A stretch of DNA of 64,000 bases, taken from the NCBI RefSeq assembly GCF_030605225.1, contig NZ_JAUWAV010000022.1:1-64000 (forward strand), in the 5' to 3' direction. Under the pieces are notes generated by a model that was not told the DNA's origin, made no database searches, and saw nothing but the letters and a program-made list of their open reading frames with translations. This document shows positions 64,000-64,000 of the stretch, piece by piece. Every line of letters starts with the position of its first letter. Position 1 is the stretch's first letter. A program made the translations under genes and the position numbers. Origin of the DNA: Geoalkalibacter sp. (GTDB taxonomy: Bacteria > Desulfobacterota > Desulfuromonadia > Desulfuromonadales > Geoalkalibacteraceae).

Positions 64000-64000
64000 A

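Overview
The window reads as a chromosomal segment of a high-GC, Gram-negative anaerobe or microaerobe, most likely a member of the Desulfuromonadota (Geobacter, Desulfuromonas or Geoalkalibacter relatives). This is inferred from gene content: a quinol:cytochrome c oxidoreductase with a seven-heme c-type cytochrome, indolepyruvate:ferredoxin oxidoreductase with AMP-forming arylacetate-CoA ligases, Cus-type metal efflux, many lipoproteins and outer-membrane proteins, HDOD-GGDEF signalling and a sigma-54 promoter. No species can be named from the sequence alone. No CRISPR array, intact insertion sequence or prophage was seen.

Layout. 1-0.6 kb: tail of an RND pump and a 48-residue lipoprotein. 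0.6-5.0 kb (minus): operon for a bc-type complex (heptaheme cytochrome c, Rieske protein, b6-type cytochrome b, a CYCFC-motif protein, an exported protein). 5.2-12 kb (plus): CusC/CusB/CusA-like metal efflux and a His-rich periplasmic protein. 12-18 kb: LEA14-like lipoprotein, then a TolC/MacA/MacB-type ABC efflux operon. 18-25.5 kb: a stand-alone zinc-ribbon protein, SDR, aldehyde dehydrogenase, M23 peptidase, ATP-grasp-like protein, sensor kinase and a small protein. 25.7-32.7 kb (plus): PepN, an epimerase-like SDR, a DUF2835 protein, GlpD and GlpK. 32.7-34.3 kb: an alpha/beta hydrolase with a predicted sigma-54 promoter and two upstream dyads, then a VanZ-like protein. 34.3-37.5 kb (minus): bioB-bioD-bioA behind a BirA-like operator. 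37.7-40.6 kb: two tandem XRE-cupin regulators, a TPR protein and an HU/IHF-like protein. 40.8-46.4 kb: gamma-carbonic anhydrase, two OmpA-type proteins, a cNMP-binding protein, a lipoprotein and a Na/Pi cotransporter. 46.5-52 kb: iorA-iorB-paaK-ACT-paaK for arylpyruvate/arylacetate metabolism. 52.1-59.1 kb: tRNA-Pro, flavoprotein, D,D-carboxypeptidase, Nudix hydrolase, NadB/SdhA-like flavoprotein, 3-methyladenine glycosylase, HDOD-GGDEF protein and tRNA-Gly. 59.1-64 kb: a gene-poor 0.6-kb stretch, then (minus) enolase (cut by the window end), a decayed glgX, phosphofructokinase and pyruvate kinase.

The most informative observations are the sigma-54 promoter with paired upstream dyads before the alpha/beta hydrolase, the BirA-type operator between bioB and the XRE-cupin gene, the glgX pseudogene that lost its catalytic domain inside a glycolytic cluster next to tRNA-Gly, the seven-heme bc-complex operon, the ior/paaK/ACT cluster, and two small transcription-unit or structured-RNA candidates. 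Start codons were chosen from visible ribosome-binding sites and signal-peptide placement. Family assignments rest on motifs read by eye, not on database searches.
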